Shown here in pieces: positions 32,638 through 42,239 of a stretch of 64,000 nt of DNA. Position 1 is the stretch's first letter. Every line of letters begins with the position of its first letter. Both the position numbers and the translations under genes were made by a program. Source of the DNA: a virus; IMG/VR virus record IMGVR_UViG_3300040770_000293, positions 34,515 through 98,514 of that record; one strand, given 5' to 3'. The notes below the pieces were generated by a model. The model ran no database searches and was not told where the DNA came from. It saw only the letters and a list, made by a program, of their open reading frames with translations.

Positions 32638-35208
32638 TTAAGTTATATAATTTCTATCTATTATTTGTGCTATTGGTAAAGTTGCGTTTGAAGATTGTAG
32701 TGTAAAATTTCTAATGTAAAATGGAACAAATCCTGCTTTTGATACAAAAATATCTACGTTGGTTGGCGTTTCATAAATGTAATCCCAAGTACTTACGCTA
32801 TTTTGGTCGACTTGTCCTAAAACCGTATCCGTACCTGCTTGCAGTATAACCACGTCTGAACCGTTAACTATTCCACTAAACGTTAGCTTAAATGTATCTA
32901 AAGGGTATTGAAAATCTTGAGAAGTTGTTGAACTTACTGTTGTTAAAAACACACTTGTTATTGCGGTTGCATTGGTAACAGAAGTGGTAATTTCTAACCT
33001 TAATTTAATTCCTACACTAGGGTTTATTGCTGTTTCTCCGCTTAACGCCGTAGCTAACGTTGTCGCTGTTAAAACTGCACTGAACGCTCCAAAACCTGCT
33101 CCTTTATCTATTTGATACCTATATGTATAGTTTGTTGCTGTTCCTCCTGCCATTATTAAAGCAGTATTCGTAAAGGAGTTGTGACCAATTATGTAACTAG
33201 GAGTTTCAAATAACACTTTATGTCCAATAATAGGCATGTACAAACTTCCCCCAGAAGTGAACGCTGCTCCATTTGTTAGTGTAACTTGTGTAGCTGTTTC
33301 TGCCGTAGGTTCGTTCATAAGAACCGCTATTCTACCTGCTGTTGCTGAAGTAAAACAATTTAACCAATGTGTTCCATAAACAGATACTTGTCCACTTAAT
33401 GCACCCGTACCTCCCATTCCTTTACGCTCCATGTTCAGAACCGCCATAACGTCGACGGCATCTGCGTAATCTCCAAATACATTTTCTTCTACAAGACCTT
33501 TTGAAGAGTTATCCCCTGTCATAATACCTGTTCTTGTGTTACTTACGTAAACTCGTTGAATTTTAGTGTCAAAACAAGCTGAAACTATTGTGTAAATTAA
33601 ACCACAGTTATTTACTGTTCCCATACTTATTGGCACAGCTCTTGTACCGATACTTCTAAGCTTGTTATTTGAACAACCTGTTGTCAATTGCAAAAGTCCC
33701 GTAAAAGGTTGCGTGTTCAAAACAGGCATTGTTAATCCAGATATTTTACAGTTTATTGTATTCGTACTTAAACTCCATACGTAACCTGCTTGAGTTGCCA
33801 ATGTGGTTCCCGAAATCGCTTCACAGTATATTGTGTTTGTTATTTGTATATTGTCACAAGTAGTAAATGTCATAGCTCCTTGTATAATCGTAGGAGTCGT
33901 CCAAGTACAATTTTTAATACGTGTGGCATTTACAGAAAACGTTGTTGCATTTGCTCTAATAACTCCCGCAACTATTTTATCTCTTACAAAATCAAATCCT
34001 GAGCAATCTGATAAAGTGTTTGTGTGCGCACCTGAAGCAGCCATAGAAACTCTTTGCCAAACACAGTCTGTAAATGTTCCTCCTGCAAAGCAAAAAGTCA
34101 TTGTTAGTGGTGATGTAAGTAATGGAGTCGTTGGTTTGTTCCCAACTCCAACTTTGCTAAAAGTCATAGCGGTTGCTATTTCTGATAGAAATATTGAGTC
34201 TATAAATGAAGAGTCTGAAATATTTACGGCATAAGCTTGAGCGCATGATAAATACCAAGCGTAGGTTGATTTTGTAATATTCACAACTCCTCCACCTGTA
34301 GTAGTAAAATCATATCTTGTAGCTAATGTAGCACTAGGTATTACGTTCGCTGTTCTTGCGGCAACGGTGCAATTCTCAAAAAATATATTCCCAACAACTA
34401 CTTTTAACCCTGCTATTGGAGTAAAGCCGTTTGTAGCAGCACCAGAGTTTCCTATTCTCACAAGTCCCGTGGCGTCAATCCAAACTAGCTTTCCTCTAGT
34501 AGCTTCTGTACCTGTTGTTGTGTTTGTCCCGTTATTCGGATAGAATTCAAAATCATTACTACCTACAGTTTTTTCTATGTAAACTCCACCACAATATCTT
34601 TGCAAACCGTTGTTAGGAATTTGCATAGTTTGGTTAGAAACTCCCGAAGTCGTACCTACTTCATACCAAGCACCATTAGAATTATAAACTCCTAAACGGT
34701 TAGCGTTTATAGTACTTGCTTCGTCACCAACGATTTCTATCCATCCAATACGCCCTGCATCACCTGCAGTAGCTCCTATACCTGTTAAAGCTCCTGCTAT
34801 GTACGTTCCTGTTTTTTGCTTAACTCTTAAAAAGCCTGTTGCGGGCATTACAGCACCCGAAGCCGTAGAAGCCGAAGCAAGTGTAGCATGAACTCCAATT
34901 AATTTACCACTTCCAGAACCATTACTAATAACTGTATTAAATGCGGGTACGTTTCCTGTTCCTGCTGTAAACGGAATCATCCATATAGCAGTACCGTCAA
35001 TATTTACCACTCCACCCAAAGAAGCAGATAGAGTTATACTCCCTAAACTTGTAGAAGTCGTTTGGTTTAAACCTGTTCTACTGTCATTATCTATAGTTAA
35101 TGTACCTCCATTTATTGCATAGGTATCACCACCAGTTTTTCCTGTAATTTGATCTATGTTTTGTGCCGTAGTTACTGTAAATGCTGCGATAAGGTTATTG
35201 GTTTTAGA
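32638..35208 (-). CDS. Large tail spike/fibre protein lacking a normal start codon
   Basis: The canonical start would be the TTG at 35019 (793 residues), but the same frame continues upstream to 35208 with 63 additional codons of clear coding character (TVTTAQNID, GGTLTIDNDSRTGLNQTT, then LGGVVNID). This matches the beta-rich N-terminal domain usual for this protein type. No ATG, GTG or TTG exists in frame near 35208; a TAA lies directly upstream at 35209-35211. The body is beta-helix-like (about 180-560) with a C-terminal beta domain. A lost start, an unusual start codon or a sequence error are possible. Role: host binding or capsule processing. Confidence 0.7.
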   Translation of the reverse strand, partial: SKTNNLIAAFTVTTAQNIDQITGKTGGDTYAINGGTLTIDNDSRTGLNQTTSTSLGSITLSASLGGVVNIDGTAIWMIPFTAGTGNVPAFNTVISNGSGSGKLIGVHATLASASTASGAVMPATGFLRVKQKTGTYIAGALTGIGATAGDAGRIGWIEIVGDEASTINANRLGVYNSNGAWYEVGTTSGVSNQTMQIPNNGLQRYCGGVYIEKTVGSNDFEFYPNNGTNTTTGTEATRGKLVWIDATGLVRIGNSGAATNGFTPIAGLKVVVGNIFFENCTVAARTANVIPSATLATRYDFTTTGGGVVNITKSTYAWYLSCAQAYAVNISDSSFIDSIFLSEIATAMTFSKVGVGNKPTTPLLTSPLTMTFCFAGGTFTDCVWQRVSMAASGAHTNTLSDCSGFDFVRDKIVAGVIRANATTFSVNATRIKNCTWTTPTIIQGAMTFTTCDNIQITNTIYCEAISGTTLATQAGYVWSLSTNTINCKISGLTMPVLNTQPFTGLLQLTTGCSNNKLRSIGTRAVPISMGTVNNCGLIYTIVSACFDTKIQRVYVSNTRTGIMTGDNSSKGLVEENVFGDYADAVDVMAVLNMERKGMGGTGALSGQVSVYGTHWLNCFTSATAGRIAVLMNEPTAETATQVTLTNGAAFTSGGSLYMPIIGHKVLFETPSYIIGHNSFTNTALIMAGGTATNYTYRYQIDKGAGFGAFSAVLTATTLATALSGETAINPSVGIKLRLEITTSVTNATAITSVFLTTVSSTTSQDFQYPLDTFKLTFSGIVNGSDVVILQAGTDTVLGQVDQNSVSTWDYIYETPTNVDIFVSKAGFVPFYIRNFTLQSSNATLPIAQIIDRNYIT

Positions 35209-35213
35209 TTATT

Positions 35214-35624
35214 TTATCTTGCTGTGACTGTTTCTATAAATCCTTGAGTGTCTCTTTTTATGTCAAAAACCCAATTCTTTTTTTGCTCTTCTTTTTTTAA
35301 GAGAGGTTTTAATTCTTCTACGTCTAAAGTTACAGGACTATTTAAATTATTTTTTAATTCTGTAAGGTTTGTTTTAAACTCTTGAGTTAATTTTGCTAGT
35401 TCTCTAATAACTAAATCTTGATTGACTTCTACTATTATATCTGCAGGAACTTCTTTATTTATCTCTTGAAGTTTTTCTATAAACTTTTCAAGTGTTTTTG
35501 TGTTAGCATCAACTATTTCAACTATACCTTTATTTACTGTATTTGTATTTGAAAGTAATGTCAGTATCTCTTGATGTCTTTTATCGTCAAGTGCTTGTTT
35601 AAAATCATCTAACTCCATGCGCAA
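35214..35624 (-). CDS. Coiled-coil protein, 136 residues
   Basis: Long heptad-type helices (about 5-95) with a short beta segment at the end. It overlaps the preceding gene by 16 bp and lies directly before the spike gene, so it may be a structural connector, chaperone or scaffold. Function unknown. Confidence 0.7.
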   Translation of the reverse strand: MRMELDDFKQALDDKRHQEILTLLSNTNTVNKGIVEIVDANTKTLEKFIEKLQEINKEVPADIIVEVNQDLVIRELAKLTQEFKTNLTELKNNLNSPVTLDVEELKPLLKKEEQKKNWVFDIKRDTQGFIETVTAR

Positions 35625-37042
35625 TTATTTAATTCTTCTAAATCTTGCCACTCTTTTTTTAACTTTTCTTGAGCTAATTTTATTCTTGTCATATCTTTAG
35701 AAGTTTTTGCGTTTGTTATTTCAGATACAGATATTAAAGGTAACTTAATAAGTTCTAATTTACTTACTTCTGGCAAAGGTAATACTTCTTCTTCAATTAT
35801 CCTAATTTCTTTTACAATTTTTTTAGGTAATTCTTTTTTTGGAGCTTCTACTTCTTTAGATTCAACTGTAGCTTGTTTTAAAACTTGTGGTAATTCTAAA
35901 GATTCTGCTTTACTTATGAACTCTTCTCTATCTTTAACCCCTCCTAATTCTTGTATTACGTTTTTTTCTGTTGCTAAAGGATTATTATTTACAAGCTTTC
36001 CTAAACTATTAATTGTTGATCGTTTTACTAGAAAGTCATTTGAAAAATAAGTTTCTTTTGTAAATACTTCATCTATGTTTCTTAGAGATTCAATTATATT
36101 TTTTATGCTTTTTTGTAATTCTCTATCTGTTTTTATGTTTAAGATTTCATAACTTGTGTAAAAATCTTTTAACTTTTTTTCTTCGACTTTAAACTCTCCA
36201 TTTTCATCATAGAAAGATTTTTCCAAAGCGTCTGCCATTTCTTGAGAGTCTTCAAAAGGTAAAGATAATAGTGAGTTTTTTATATCTTGTTTTTGCTCAA
36301 AACTTAGTTTTTTACCTTTAGCTTGCTCCCCTCTTAAATAATTAAATAATACTTGAGGTAAAACTTCCCCATTGCTATCGAAGTGACTGCTTGGAGTACT
36401 TTCTATTTTATTCCTACCATCTTCTCTTTTTACAATTTTAGTAGACTTTAACTTATCCCACACTCCGTTTGCGGCAGGTGTTTGGTTTGCATCTGAATAG
36501 AAAGGTTTGTTTTGACTAATAACTTTTAATATTGCGTATTTATACATTTCTGTACCAATACCTTTACCTTGTAAACCTTCTATATTTCCCTGATTATAAA
36601 CTTGAGCTGTACTTAAATTAGTGCTCTCTATAGCTAAACCATTTTTGTAAGGTTTCATTCTTACTTTACCTAACATTACATTTTCTTCTCCTGCTTTAAC
36701 AAAAGCTTGTATAGTAGTAAATCCATTGACTTCTACTGTTTTGTAAAGTAGGTTTTTAATGTCTGCAGAATACTCTTTACCCTTATGTAAAAGGTTTATA
36801 ATACTGTTACTTGGTTGTAAAGTATCTAAATTTCTTTTTATAGCTGTTTTGTATTTACTTTTTAGAGGTGATATAACTTGTTCTACAAATTTTTCTGTAT
36901 AAGTAAGAGCTACTAAATCAGCAGCTCTTTTCTCATTTCTTACTTTATTTAGAACTTCTGGAAATAATTTAGACGTTTCTTCTTTCGGAGTTTGCGTCCC
37001 AACTATACTTCCATTATCTCCATATATTACTATACAACTCAT
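35609..37042 (-). CDS. Virion-associated protein with GNAT-like segment, 477 residues
   Basis: The segment GLQGKGIGTEMYKYAILK (about 155-172), followed by NKPFYSD and NGVWDKL, resembles the acetyl-CoA-binding Q/R-x-x-G-x-G/A loop of GNAT acetyltransferases. The N-terminus MSCIVIYGDNGSIVG resembles that of the 1848-residue cargo protein. The rest is helical. Possible role: acetylating a host protein after delivery. It has its own promoter at 37059. Confidence 0.65.
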   Translation of the reverse strand: MSCIVIYGDNGSIVGTQTPKEETSKLFPEVLNKVRNEKRAADLVALTYTEKFVEQVISPLKSKYKTAIKRNLDTLQPSNSIINLLHKGKEYSADIKNLLYKTVEVNGFTTIQAFVKAGEENVMLGKVRMKPYKNGLAIESTNLSTAQVYNQGNIEGLQGKGIGTEMYKYAILKVISQNKPFYSDANQTPAANGVWDKLKSTKIVKREDGRNKIESTPSSHFDSNGEVLPQVLFNYLRGEQAKGKKLSFEQKQDIKNSLLSLPFEDSQEMADALEKSFYDENGEFKVEEKKLKDFYTSYEILNIKTDRELQKSIKNIIESLRNIDEVFTKETYFSNDFLVKRSTINSLGKLVNNNPLATEKNVIQELGGVKDREEFISKAESLELPQVLKQATVESKEVEAPKKELPKKIVKEIRIIEEEVLPLPEVSKLELIKLPLISVSEITNAKTSKDMTRIKLAQEKLKKEWQDLEELNNCAWS

Positions 37043-37058
37043 CTACTGCTATTTTTTA

Positions 37059-37089
37059 CAAATATATAATTAATTTTTAACTGTTGCAA
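37059..37089 (-). promoter_or_regulatory. Internal Bacteroidota-type promoter
   Basis: Minus strand TTG (37089-37087), 20 bases, TATATTTG (37066-37059), fully inside the gap between the 1714- and 477-residue genes. It would drive the GNAT-like gene and possibly the tail-spike cassette. Confidence 0.8.
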
Positions 37090-37094
37090 ATTAA

Positions 37095-40000
37095 TTAATC
37101 ACAATCTGTTATATTTTCTACTTCTTCCAAATCTTCTGCGGGGATATTGTAATTTTCATCTCCCTCTATCAAATCGTCTATTTTATTTTGTAATTCAACT
37201 ATTTCATCGTCAAGAATTTCAGTTTCTGCGTCTAATTTAGCTAAAGCTAAGTCTCTAGACTTCTCTATTCTATAATACTCAGAAGCCTTTGCTCTTTTGT
37301 TTTGCAACACCTTTACTTGACTTTGATATATCTTTTCTATTTTATCAATTTTTTTGTCAATGGTCTCCTGTTTTTTTAAGATTTTAGCTATTTCCTTATT
37401 GTATTTTTCAACTTCTTGATTTACACTTTCATCCACAACTTCTACTTCTGGAGCTATAAACCCTTCACCTGAATAGTTTGAAAAGTCTAAAACTAATTTA
37501 GGTGCAGTTATAGGTCTATATATTAAATTTATAGCTATTTGTGCTTGAGATATTAGTGAATTTTTATCATAATCTTTATCAGCCAAAGTTTCAACATTTA
37601 TAAAGTCTTGAATACTATTCATAGCTTCTGCAATACTTCTTAGTTTTACAGGGTCTAAGCTTGTTAATTGAAATAGTTTAGGTTCTATGTTATTCTCTAC
37701 AAGTTTTGCGTTAATTTTTTTTATTTTTTCCGCTTCAGACAACTGCTGATTATTAAATATATCCTCTACCTCACTACTTTTTTCTAATGTAGTTGTTACT
37801 AAACTTATAGGATATGCTACTTTAACACCTTTGTACTCAAATACAATTACAGGTATTTTAGTAGTTTTATTCTTTTTAGACAATTTTGTAGTAAAATCAA
37901 ATCTTACCCCTTTTTCATCTTTTGAAAGAAAGCTTTTACCATTTAAAACATAACCTGTATTTACCACCACTCCTAGACTTTCTTCTGTAAAGCCTACATT
38001 TAGAGGTTCATAACCCTGATCTGTTTGTTGAGTATTCATATTTGGAAACCCTAAAACTATATTTTTAACTTGTACTTTTGAATTTAACTTAAATCCTATA
38101 GAACCATTATTAAGATTTTCTAGAACTGCTAAATATGCATTCTTTCTAACTTCTAAGAATTTGTTATCTGTTACTCCCTCTCCTATAGTGCTATGAGTTG
38201 CTTTCAAAGATCCTGAAATTTGATCTCCTTTTAAAGTTGTAAAGATAACTAAAGATTTTTCTACTTTTTCAGCTAACTCTTTACTTATTTTTTTACCTGA
38301 TTTTCTAAGCTCTTCTATTAATGATGCATTATATGGGTCGTCAAATCTAACTTCTAACTCTACATTTTCGCCTTCTGAAACTTCATAATTTGCTTCTTGA
38401 TTGTAAGATATTGGAGATGATGGGGTAAAATCGGAAGGTACTTGAACTACTTCTTCTCCTGCTTTTTGATATACAGGTGAGTAAGTGCTATAAGTTAAAT
38501 TTGAAGACAATGGTATTAAATTTAAAGTTTCTTTTACAATGTTGTAATCAGTTTCTTTTATAGATATTCTACCTCTATCTTCTATAGTAAATGTTGCTTC
38601 TCCAAAATTAAATTGTGTTCCTTTAACTTTTCCAAACTCTTGTACTAAGGCTTCTGTAGCTTGTCTACTTTGTCCATCTACTGTTATTATAATAGGTAGT
38701 ACTTGTAATCTGTCTATAACTGTTCCTATGTTTAAATCACTAAATCTTACAGCATTTTCTTTATTTATAGTTACTATTTTAGCAGTAACATTATCATGAA
38801 CTTGAGTGAAACTATTTTGAGTTACATCGTTAGAAGCTTGTACTTCATCTGTCTCATTTATAGTTACAAATTCTTGACTAGTAATATTATTTTTAGTGTC
38901 TTCTTGTTCAATTGAAATTTTCATTTGATTTAATATTTCAATTAAATCCGCTATACTTTCACTTTCTCCACTTACTGCTCCGTCAAGCATTCTCCATTGA
39001 GAAAGTTTTAGATTTAAGTTTTGAAATTTTACAAGTTCTTCTTTTGTTAAACCTATTTCAACTTTAGTATTTGAAGAAAAATTAGGGTTTACTCTTGTAG
39101 CAAAATCTTTATCTTTTCTTTTGCTATTATTAATTTTTTCTAAATATTCTTCATACTCTTCTAATTCTTCTTGATTGGGTTGAGCATTAACAATGTCGTC
39201 ATAACTTTCTCCTACATAAGTCATAGAGATACTGTTAGCTTCTATAGCATCTTCTATTCTTTTTACAAGCTGTTCTGTAGAAGATAATATAGGTTCTTCA
39301 GATTTTGGAGGTGTAACTTCTATAGTATCCTTTATTGCGTCAATCTCCTCTTTATTACTGTCATAGACTTCTTTTTCTCTAGGTAATAAAGTTTCATTAC
39401 TTTTAACTTTTTGCGAAATTTTAGTTAAAAGTTCCTCTGATACTTCTTTATTATCTTTAAAACTCTGATATTCTTCATTAGAAATGTCAGCATTTATTTC
39501 GTCTGCTTGCTCTTTTAAGTATGCATTTTTTACGTCATTATAATTTTTAATAGTGTCTATAAAAAACTCTTTAGTAAATTCGTCCATAGACTTTTTACCA
39601 TTAATAATTTTTGAAAGAAAACTACTTTGATCTTTAGGTTTGTACTTAGGGTCAGAAAGTTTTTTAGCTGTATTGTCAAACTCTTTAAACTGCTCTACTG
39701 AACGGTTGTACTCCGAGATTAACTTGCTAATTTTTAAGTGTGCTGGTAAATTAGTTTCTTTTAAGTTTTCTACTAAATCATTTAAATCAGATAATCTTTT
39801 CTCTGTACTATCTAAATCTATAGAAGATACAGATGTATCATCTTTTATAAAAGGATTTTCTACTTTAGCTGCTTTGAATAAAACATCTCTTTCTTGCTTA
39901 AGCTGAGCATACTCTTCTTCTAATTCTAATAATCTACTTGATACTTTAGTATATCTTTGATTATATGTTGTATTATCCTCTTTACTATTTTTATTTCTTT

Positions 40001-42239
40001 CTAAGCTTAAAAGTTCTTTATTTAAAGCTTCCCTTTTAGTATTTGAAGTTTTTATTCTTCTACTTACATTTTGATAAGTTTTCTTTGTTTTCTCACTTGA
40101 ATTTAAGAGCACTCTATCTATATCTAAAGCATCTACCAGTTCATTACTTTGAGTAAAGTTTCCAAGTATTTCTTTTTTAATACTTGTCAATAAATCAGTT
40201 TGTAATCCGCCTGTAACTTCTCCCATTGTGAGGTTATAAGTTAAAGCTTCAATAAGTACTGATTTATTTGTTAACCCTGCTTCGTTAGCTCCTACAAAAG
40301 TTCCTTTACCTATAATAGCTTCGGCAAACTGCCTGTTTTTTTCAAAGGATTCAGATAGTGTTTTATATTCTTCAACAGTATTTGTTTTGAACTGTTCTAT
40401 GTTTTCCTCTTCTATTCCTGCCTCTTTAAACTGCTCTACAGACATTAAATTGATAGAGTCTTGCAAGTCTGAAATATCATCTTTAGAGTCTCTCTTAATG
40501 TTATAGTTGAAGTTGAGTCGGGAAAACATACTATCATTTCTAGCTATTTCTCCGCCTACTATATCTCCTTTAGCGTCTGCCTCTGCTTTACGTTCATTAG
40601 CTCCCTGTATTTGATTAGTCATAGCTAATCTCTTAACAAATATATCTCCTGCAAATGTGTTTAATCCACTTGCATTGTATTCCATATCTTTTCTTTTGTT
40701 GTCAATATCTTTAGCTCCCCCGAATAAGTTTCCTGTTGCTGCTCCACCTATAAGTGTTGTTAAAGCTGCAGTTCCTAACTCTTTCCACCCTTCTTTAGTG
40801 CCATAAGTTTCTCCCATAGACTCATACACCATACCCATCATGTCTAGATTTTCTGCTGTCTTTTTTGGATCGTAAGTACTATCTAACCATTTGTTAGCTG
40901 TTTTTGTAGTTACTCCTTGTAGTCCTTCTTCAAGTATAACTTCATTAAATAAATTGCTACTTACTCCATAAGCTTTCCCCGCAAAATTTTGAAATTTGGT
41001 AGCTTTTAAGGCTTGTACAACTTTCTTACCACCTATTTCAACTGTTTGTGTACCTATTCCAAACAACCCTTTATTTACATCTTTAGATAGTGATTTTAAA
41101 GGATTTTTTATTCCAAATTGTCCTCCAAAAAATGCTAAGTTAGCTCCACCTACCAACAAATAGTTTGTAGCAAAAACTGCATTAGCAGAATTAGCTAAAT
41201 CCTCTTCAAACTTACTAATTTCATCATCTGTAGGCTTTCTACCATTTAATGTTTCAAAGTTATTGTAGAAATTTTCTTTTGCTTCTTTTTTATAGTGCCA
41301 AGCTTCTATAGAGGCTTCTCCAGAAGCAGATGTTAATCCAAATCTTACAGTGTTTAATATTTCTCCTGCCTTGCTTCCTAATATAGCTCCTTCTCTGTTT
41401 ATTACTCCCTTACTAGCTGTTGATTTTAAAGGTTGTTTTATAAACTGCTTCATTTTTTCTATTCCCGAAAGAGTCCTTTCTGCAACTATAGCCTCTTCTC
41501 CTACTCTAGCAGCTGTACCTAACTTAGATCCTATTCTAGCTCCTTTTAGAGCCAAACTTGCTCCACCTGTAGCATAAGCCCATATTGCTTCAGAAGCTAC
41601 CGTACCTAAAGTAAATGCTGTTCCTGCTAATACATCATTAGCCCAGAAGTTAGCACTACCTAAACTATTTACAAACCCTGCATCTTTTTCTTGTTGAGTA
41701 TAGTAATTTGGTAGTTTATAGTCTAATTTAGTGTTCCAATCATCAAGAGTTTTAGTAAAATCATTATCATAAACTGCTGAAATACTTCCTTGTTTAGCTG
41801 CTTCTATAAAACCATTAACAAAGCCCACTGTATTTCCTAATACAACATTACCTGTTTTTAAAACTAATTTTTCAAGTCCATTTATCCATTTATCAGAAGT
41901 GGATTGCCCTTGTGCTAGACGCTCTTCATTATTAGTTCCTTCTATATAATTTTCAAATTTAGATTGATAAGTATTATCATTTAATCTAATATATGTGTCT
42001 TCTATATTTACAGAGAACTCTTTTAATTTTAACCTATTATCTTTAAATGCATCTAAACTGTTAGGTTGATTTTCTTGTTGAAAGGAAGTTAAAAAGTCTG
42101 AATACCTAGGGCTACTTTTTAATCTTATATCCTCCGCAATTTGCTGAGTAGGTATGGGTTGAGCATTAGTATCGCTAGTTAAAAAGTTAGTTTGTCTTGG
42201 ATTTGAGAGTCCTGAAAGGGGGTTTGTATTATCTAGCAT
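37095..42239 (-). CDS. Giant internal virion (cargo) protein, 1714 residues
   Basis: The N-terminal region (NPRQTNFLTS, a KFENYIEG segment near residue 95, a KLDYKLPNYYTQQEKDAGF segment near 175-193) matches from memory a conserved internal protein of crAss-like and related Bacteroidota phages. Hydrophobic Ala/Gly-rich stretches (about 205-235 and 350-375) could enter the membrane. The middle is coiled coil (about 560-1000). Likely ejected with DNA and part of the conduit through the cell envelope. Confidence 0.75.
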   Translation of the reverse strand: MLDNTNPLSGLSNPRQTNFLTSDTNAQPIPTQQIAEDIRLKSSPRYSDFLTSFQQENQPNSLDAFKDNRLKLKEFSVNIEDTYIRLNDNTYQSKFENYIEGTNNEERLAQGQSTSDKWINGLEKLVLKTGNVVLGNTVGFVNGFIEAAKQGSISAVYDNDFTKTLDDWNTKLDYKLPNYYTQQEKDAGFVNSLGSANFWANDVLAGTAFTLGTVASEAIWAYATGGASLALKGARIGSKLGTAARVGEEAIVAERTLSGIEKMKQFIKQPLKSTASKGVINREGAILGSKAGEILNTVRFGLTSASGEASIEAWHYKKEAKENFYNNFETLNGRKPTDDEISKFEEDLANSANAVFATNYLLVGGANLAFFGGQFGIKNPLKSLSKDVNKGLFGIGTQTVEIGGKKVVQALKATKFQNFAGKAYGVSSNLFNEVILEEGLQGVTTKTANKWLDSTYDPKKTAENLDMMGMVYESMGETYGTKEGWKELGTAALTTLIGGAATGNLFGGAKDIDNKRKDMEYNASGLNTFAGDIFVKRLAMTNQIQGANERKAEADAKGDIVGGEIARNDSMFSRLNFNYNIKRDSKDDISDLQDSINLMSVEQFKEAGIEEENIEQFKTNTVEEYKTLSESFEKNRQFAEAIIGKGTFVGANEAGLTNKSVLIEALTYNLTMGEVTGGLQTDLLTSIKKEILGNFTQSNELVDALDIDRVLLNSSEKTKKTYQNVSRRIKTSNTKREALNKELLSLERNKNSKEDNTTYNQRYTKVSSRLLELEEEYAQLKQERDVLFKAAKVENPFIKDDTSVSSIDLDSTEKRLSDLNDLVENLKETNLPAHLKISKLISEYNRSVEQFKEFDNTAKKLSDPKYKPKDQSSFLSKIINGKKSMDEFTKEFFIDTIKNYNDVKNAYLKEQADEINADISNEEYQSFKDNKEVSEELLTKISQKVKSNETLLPREKEVYDSNKEEIDAIKDTIEVTPPKSEEPILSSTEQLVKRIEDAIEANSISMTYVGESYDDIVNAQPNQEELEEYEEYLEKINNSKRKDKDFATRVNPNFSSNTKVEIGLTKEELVKFQNLNLKLSQWRMLDGAVSGESESIADLIEILNQMKISIEQEDTKNNITSQEFVTINETDEVQASNDVTQNSFTQVHDNVTAKIVTINKENAVRFSDLNIGTVIDRLQVLPIIITVDGQSRQATEALVQEFGKVKGTQFNFGEATFTIEDRGRISIKETDYNIVKETLNLIPLSSNLTYSTYSPVYQKAGEEVVQVPSDFTPSSPISYNQEANYEVSEGENVELEVRFDDPYNASLIEELRKSGKKISKELAEKVEKSLVIFTTLKGDQISGSLKATHSTIGEGVTDNKFLEVRKNAYLAVLENLNNGSIGFKLNSKVQVKNIVLGFPNMNTQQTDQGYEPLNVGFTEESLGVVVNTGYVLNGKSFLSKDEKGVRFDFTTKLSKKNKTTKIPVIVFEYKGVKVAYPISLVTTTLEKSSEVEDIFNNQQLSEAEKIKKINAKLVENNIEPKLFQLTSLDPVKLRSIAEAMNSIQDFINVETLADKDYDKNSLISQAQIAINLIYRPITAPKLVLDFSNYSGEGFIAPEVEVVDESVNQEVEKYNKEIAKILKKQETIDKKIDKIEKIYQSQVKVLQNKRAKASEYYRIEKSRDLALAKLDAETEILDDEIVELQNKIDDLIEGDENYNIPAEDLEEVENITDCD

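Noticed and set aside
33803-34234. 143-codon + strand frame inside the tail spike gene
   Set aside because: Mirror of Thr/Val/Ser-rich codons of the spike gene; no start context and no promoter.
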